Shown here: positions 7,601-9,474 of the stretch, piece by piece
Layout of the letters: each line of letters starts with the position of its first letter
How positions within the stretch are numbered: the stretch's first letter is position 1
Assembly: GCA_047636495.1 (NCBI GenBank)
Contig: JBLILH010000050.1
Span: forward strand, 1-9,474
DNA from: Endobugula sp047636495
GTDB lineage: Bacteria; Pseudomonadota; Gammaproteobacteria; Pseudomonadales; Cellvibrionaceae
Length of the DNA stretch: 9,474 nt
Direction of reading: 5' to 3'
Notes under the pieces: model-generated
Seen by the model: only the letters and a program-made list of their open reading frames with translations
The model's database searches: none
Told to the model about the DNA's origin: nothing
Translations under genes and position numbers: made by a program

Positions 7601-8045
7601 GATCATTATGGTGTCCGCTGATGCGTATGAAACCGCCGATACGTATGAAAGAGCCGATGATTTAATTCCTGATAATAAAATACGCTCTTATGACGACTAC
7701 ATTACTAAACCTATTCGCGAAAGTATTTTGCTAGATAAACTCGCCAATGCCCTTAATTTACAATGGAATTATGAGGCTAATATAGAAACAAAATTTTTAT
7801 CTAAAGCGGTTAATGCAGGTTATGAATTAAATGATCATGACTTATTTGAAGGTGTGACGGAGAAGGATTTCCGTGAACTTATTTCATACGCTGAAATAGG
7901 GTTTGTTGATGGTATCAATAATCTGCTTTTACGTTTAGATCAGGTCGGTGGAGCAGAGCGTTTTGTAATTAATATTCGTCAATATTTAGTGCGTTATCAA
8001 TTTGAAACCATCATCTCCGTGAGTAAAAGAGGGCTGTTGTCATGA
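4632..8045 (+). CDS. Hybrid sensor histidine kinase with N-terminal NCS1 permease domain
   Basis: Inner-membrane transporter-sensor kinase of 1137 residues. Residues 20-485 form an NCS1-type (purine/cytosine permease-like) domain with about 12 helices; telling segments are YYAARYGVDIDLLSRGAGFG and INVTNAYAGSIAW (Asn333, Asn336). A cysteine cassette follows: C498, C501, C513, C521, C524, C525, C531, C535. Two more helices span roughly 568-590 and 601-627, then a coiled coil. The kinase core has the H-box SHELRSPLNS with phospho-acceptor His681, the N-box with Asn799, G1 DTGVGI (Asp826) and G2 GTGLGL (from 856). The receiver has acidic residues 923-925, phospho-acceptor Asp967 (LLLDISMPGMSG) and Lys1026. 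The last 95 residues are helical, with no Hpt-type histidine motif. GGAAGG lies 6 nt before the ATG. It is divergent from urtA and overlaps the regulator gene by 4 nt. All catalytic residues are intact. Whether the permease domain transports or only senses is unknown. Confidence 0.93.
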   Translation: MREQNVSGTRRNYNRWVANQTLEDYALRFTAKSARKWSLGSVSNTALGAISFLALEAIGGVITLHYGFDNAIAAILVVSFIIFLTGLPITYYAARYGVDIDLLSRGAGFGYIGSTITSLIYASFTFIFFALEAAIMASALELLFGIPLSIGYLVSSLVVIPLVTHGITFISKFQLWSQPLWLILQLLPFVFILWQETGAIEEWTTFEGIAPSQGNGFNVLFFGAASGVLFSLVAQIGEQVDILRFLPEQNKKNSWRWWIALIAAGPGWIIVGAIKILAGSFLVVLAINHGIAIDVADDPIQMYLIAFSYLHLSPMATLAIAGIFVIICQLKINVTNAYAGSIAWSNFFSRLTHSHPGRVVWLVFNVVIALLVMELGIYDAIENILGIYSSVAVAWVGALVADLVINKPLGLSPKHIEFKRAHLYDINPVGVGAMLIASILGVTSYAGEFGELAQALSPYIALVTAFIVSPIIAMLTKGRYYIARPSSVIATSNGFARCKVCQNEFEVEDMAACPAYGGAICSLCCSLDVRCHDQCKKNSRLGDQSAQFISAILPQQLVSKMNARMLQFLGLFTVITAIIAALFMLVYLQGPPLDPDIKFYVSSTLIQLFFILLIIVGVLTWLFVLATESRQFALAEYERQTELLSKEVGAHKETDHALQQAKETAEAANQAKSRYLTGISHELRSPLNSMLGYAQLLEKDKGLTETLRHKAKIIRRSGDHLADIIEGLLDISRIEAGRIEFRRDQVPLQSLIDELIEMFHLQADAKNIQFEYSALSAIPDVVIADEKHLRQILINLLSNAVKFTQKGRVSLSVSYRNQVAVFTISDTGVGIAPVDEERVFEPFERIKTAALPQVQGTGLGLTISKLLTEIMGGEIVLTSEVGVGSSFRLALMLPRVFEPSIRLQPVAGIKSYSGEAKTIMVVDDDVYHRGLISEILTPLGFIVLESPEGSACCHYQHLKKIDLFLLDISMPGMSGLSLVETLREKGISVPIIMVSADAYETADTYERADDLIPDNKIRSYDDYITKPIRESILLDKLANALNLQWNYEANIETKFLSKAVNAGYELNDHDLFEGVTEKDFRELISYAEIGFVDGINNLLLRLDQVGGAERFVINIRQYLVRYQFETIISVSKRGLLS
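6123..6236 (+). other. Eight-cysteine cassette in the kinase, probable metal-binding module
   Basis: Within the kinase, residues 498-535 read C-x2-C-x11-C-x7-C-x2-C-C-x5-C-x3-C, immediately after the last helix of the permease domain and before the extra helix pair. The paired CxxC motifs suggest zinc or redox chemistry on the face joining transporter and kinase. The pattern is seen directly; metal binding is inference. Confidence 0.6.
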
Positions 8046-8950
8046 TCGATAATGAATCGAAAGGTATTGTATTGGTTGTGGATGATTCGGCGGATGCATT
8101 AGGGATGTTAAATGAGTCGTTGGCAAACGAAGGTTATACCGTATTTGTTGCCATGGATGGTGTGCAAGCATTAGCCGTTGCCGGACGGATGGCGCCGGAC
8201 ATTGTATTGATGGACGCAATTATGCCGAATATGGATGGCTTTGAAGCCTGCAAGGCATTAAAAAGTAATAGTGAGTTGAACGACGTACCTGTGATTTTTA
8301 TGACAGGGCTTAGCGAGAGCGAAAATGTTATTAAAGGGTTTGCAGCAGGGGGTGTCGATTACATCAATAAACCGGTAAAGCTCGATGAGTTACTCGCCAG
8401 AGTTAAAGTGCATCTTAATAATTCCCGTATGACTCGCAGTGCCAGAGTCGCTTTGGATGAAGTCGGGCAGCTCACATTTGCTTGTGATATTAATGGACAA
8501 ATAGTCTGGTCTACGGCGCATGTTCGACAGTTACTTGCAGCCGTTAATAGCGACGAGGCATGGTTAACCGTGCAGTTTCCAGAGCAAATAAAATCGTGGT
8601 TATTTCGTAGCCCAGAGAAACATAGCTCGATACCCTTAAAGGGCCGAGACAAAAAACTGCAAGTGAAGTTTTTGGGCAGGGTGTCCCCCGGTGAGTATTT
8701 ATTAAGATTATTAGACGACGATGAGCTAGTGGCACGCTCAGCGTTAAAAAAACGTTTCAAGTTAACAGAGAGAGAAGCAGAGGTATTGTTCTGGTTGTCG
8801 CGGGGTAAAACTAATCGGGAGATTGGTCAAATACTGACGATGAGTCCACGGACCGTGAATAAACATCTTGAACCGGTATATAGAAAGCTGTCGGTAGAAA
8901 ACAGAACCACCGCGGTGTCGGTCTGCTTACAGTATATTAGCCAGCGCTAA
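8042..8950 (+). CDS. LuxR/NarL-type response regulator with extra central domain
   Basis: Cytoplasmic DNA-binding response regulator of 302 residues, the likely output partner of the kinase. Residues 9-125 are a receiver with acidic pair Asp14/Asp15, phospho-acceptor Asp58 (LMDAIMPNMDG), Thr88 and Lys110. Residues 239-296 are a LuxR-type helix-turn-helix with LTEREAEVLFWLSRGKTNREI, given here in outline, and the recognition segment SPRTVNKHLEPVYRKL. About 100 residues between them (roughly 135-235) are more than the family normally has; the stretch around DINGQIVWST looks weakly PAS-like. Its ATG lies inside the kinase stop (ATGA, 4-nt overlap), with AGAGGG at 8028-8033, so the two proteins should be translated together. 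Targets are not shown by sequence, but the urt operon and its own promoter are obvious candidates. Confidence 0.93.
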   Translation: MIDNESKGIVLVVDDSADALGMLNESLANEGYTVFVAMDGVQALAVAGRMAPDIVLMDAIMPNMDGFEACKALKSNSELNDVPVIFMTGLSESENVIKGFAAGGVDYINKPVKLDELLARVKVHLNNSRMTRSARVALDEVGQLTFACDINGQIVWSTAHVRQLLAAVNSDEAWLTVQFPEQIKSWLFRSPEKHSSIPLKGRDKKLQVKFLGRVSPGEYLLRLLDDDELVARSALKKRFKLTEREAEVLFWLSRGKTNREIGQILTMSPRTVNKHLEPVYRKLSVENRTTAVSVCLQYISQR

Positions 8951-9026
8951 GGAAGATTATGGCTTTGTAACCTATATTGTGGGCTGGGTCGATTCCGAGT
9001 GAGTTTCTTTTGCCAACGAGATTCGG

Positions 9027-9068
9027 TTGGACAGTAATACAGCTAATATCAACGGCGATTGGACAGTA
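9027..9068. repeat. 10-bp direct repeat TTGGACAGTA, 32 bp apart
   Basis: TTGGACAGTA occurs at 9027-9036 and 9059-9068. Including the preceding bases (CGG versus CGA), 12 of 13 positions match. The period of 32 bp is about three helical turns, which would suit two sites on one face of the DNA, but no regulator is recognised. Confidence 0.5.
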
Positions 9069-9105
9069 GATCTGTAGCCGTCATAGATTCCCTTTATAGC
9101 TAAAT

Positions 9106-9129
9106 ATAAGATGACTATCTTATTGTTTT
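9106..9129 (+). terminator. Weak terminator-like hairpin downstream of the regulator
   Basis: ATAAGAT (9106-9112) and ATCTTAT (9117-9123) form a perfect 7-bp stem with a 4-nt loop, followed by TGTTTT. The stem is very AT-rich and lies about 155 bp past the regulator stop, so termination would be weak. No better candidate was found between the stop and this point. Confidence 0.3.
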
Positions 9130-9277
9130 AGCGGCGTCGTTACCCTCTAACTTATCGTTTAAATTACCTTCTAAATTATTGCCCGTTGTTGCCTTCAATA
9201 TACCGCTAGTTGGCAATGTGTTCAGTGTGGCGCTATACCCCACCATACGCTGCTCTCAGACAAATTAGGTCATTAAA

Positions 9278-9336
9278 TTTTACGCCATAATAAGGCTGAA
9301 AATATGTGTTGTGAAATGGACTGATTAGGCGTAAAA
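9278..9336. promoter_or_regulatory. Widely spaced inverted repeat TTTTACGCC / GGCGTAAAA
   Basis: Exact 9-bp arms at 9278-9286 and 9328-9336, centre to centre 50 bp (about five helical turns). The right arm overlaps the expected -35 region of the promoter candidate at 9352-9360. This layout would suit a looping or cooperative regulator of the gene starting at 9434; that is inference. Confidence 0.4.
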
Positions 9337-9351
9337 AGTCAGAAGATAAAT

Positions 9352-9360
9352 TGCTATAAA
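9352..9360 (+). promoter_or_regulatory. Extended -10 promoter candidate for the gene at 9434
   Basis: TGC-TATAAA is an extended -10 (TGN plus five of six matches to TATAAT). No recognisable -35 lies at the usual distance, as extended -10 promoters can tolerate. Transcription would start near 9367 and give a leader of about 67 nt. Confidence 0.4.
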
Positions 9361-9389
9361 AGCAAACCTCTATCAATTTTTGGGTTCAT

Positions 9390-9409
9390 TTAGATGCCTA
9401 AGCATCTAA
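9390..9409 (+). other. Perfect 8-bp hairpin in the leader of the gene at 9434
   Basis: TTAGATGC (9390-9397) and GCATCTAA (9402-9409) are exact inverted repeats around the loop CTAA. The hairpin ends 14 nt before the ribosome binding site AGGA (9424-9427). A T-rich stretch (9415-9421) starts 6 nt after it. It may act as an operator, a leader hairpin affecting translation, or a weak attenuator. Confidence 0.5.
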
Positions 9410-9433
9410 TCAAGTTTTCTTAAAGGAAAGTAA

Positions 9434-9474
9434 GTGTATAAAACACTCATCGTTGTTGATACCGAAGATTCACC
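9434..9474 (+). CDS. Start of an unidentified gene, possibly a receiver-domain protein (partial)
   Basis: A GTG at 9434 has AGGA 6 nt upstream and an in-frame TAA immediately before it, so the start is well fixed. The 13 complete codons read VYKTLIVVDTEDS (with initiator Met) before the window ends. A short basic start, a hydrophobic beta strand and acidic residues directly after it resemble the beginning of a response-regulator receiver (LIVVD followed by acidic residues), though the usual DD pair reads D-T-E-D. Other families begin this way too, and 13 residues cannot decide. It is on the same strand as the kinase and regulator but 483 bp away, with its own promoter candidate. Confidence 0.5.
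   Translation, partial: MYKTLIVVDTEDS

Larger units (their letters stand above)
8951..9433. other. Non-coding region of 483 bp after the response regulator
   Basis: No convincing gene was found on either strand; the best short frame (9216-9290, 24 codons) has no ribosome binding site. The region holds a weak hairpin with a T-rich tail, a short direct repeat, a widely spaced inverted repeat, a promoter candidate and a leader hairpin, each listed separately. It must contain the end of the kinase-regulator transcript and the promoter of the gene starting at 9434. Confidence 0.7.

Noticed and set aside
8359..8760. 133-codon open frame on the minus strand within the regulator gene
   Set aside because: It is fully antisense to the receiver and linker, has a Ser/Asn-rich peptide without a fold signal, and overlaps another antisense frame. 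It is not a gene.
9013..9030. Bulged hairpin CCAACGA / TCGGTTGG as terminator of the regulator transcript
   Set aside because: The stem has a bulge, the loop is only 3 nt and no T-tract follows.
9216..9290. 24-codon frame in the right intergenic region
   Set aside because: It has no ribosome binding site, no recognisable peptide features, and its end overlaps the inverted-repeat arm.

Overview
The window looks like chromosome from a moderately AT-rich gammaproteobacterium, probably a marine or aquatic one. That placement is an inference from the style of the Urt proteins and the kinase, and from base composition judged by eye; no rRNA or taxon marker is present. It holds one nutrient-uptake locus with its presumed sensor system, arranged divergently around a 212-bp control region.

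Left arm (1-4419, minus strand): a high-affinity urea (or short-chain amide) ABC transporter in the order urtA-urtB-urtC-urtD-urtE. UrtA is the periplasmic binding protein and has a Tat-type signal peptide. UrtB and UrtC are LivH/LivM-type permeases. UrtD is a LivG-type ATPase. Only the first two codons of urtE and its ribosome binding site are inside the window. The gaps are not empty: a perfect 7-bp stem-loop lies between urtA and urtB, a perfect 9-bp stem-loop between urtB and urtC, and a 13-bp tandem repeat (three exact copies, two decayed) between urtD and urtE. Ribosome binding sites move the starts of urtB and urtC downstream of the longest open frames.

Centre (4420-4631): the divergent intergenic region carries several dyads. 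The best is CTCTANNCGTC-N10-GACGNNTAGAG at 4509-4540, whose centre is almost exactly midway between the two start codons. There is also a near-consensus sigma-54 element facing the kinase gene, and two shorter palindromes.

Right arm (4632-8950, plus strand): a 1137-residue hybrid histidine kinase, followed with a 4-nt ATGA overlap by a 302-residue LuxR/NarL-type response regulator. The kinase begins with a complete NCS1 (purine/cytosine permease type) transporter domain, followed by an eight-cysteine cassette, two more membrane helices, HisKA, HATPase and a receiver. The simplest reading is a transporter-shaped sensor, analogous in layout to the SSS-permease kinases CbrA and CrbS, that watches a nitrogenous solute and controls the urea transporter beside it. 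This pair is the most interesting system in the window.

Right edge (8951-9474): about 480 bp of non-coding DNA with a weak terminator-like hairpin, a 10-bp direct repeat, a pair of 9-bp inverted arms 50 bp apart, an extended -10 promoter candidate and an 8-bp leader hairpin. It ends in a GTG-initiated gene that runs off the edge after about 13 codons, with a start resembling a receiver domain.
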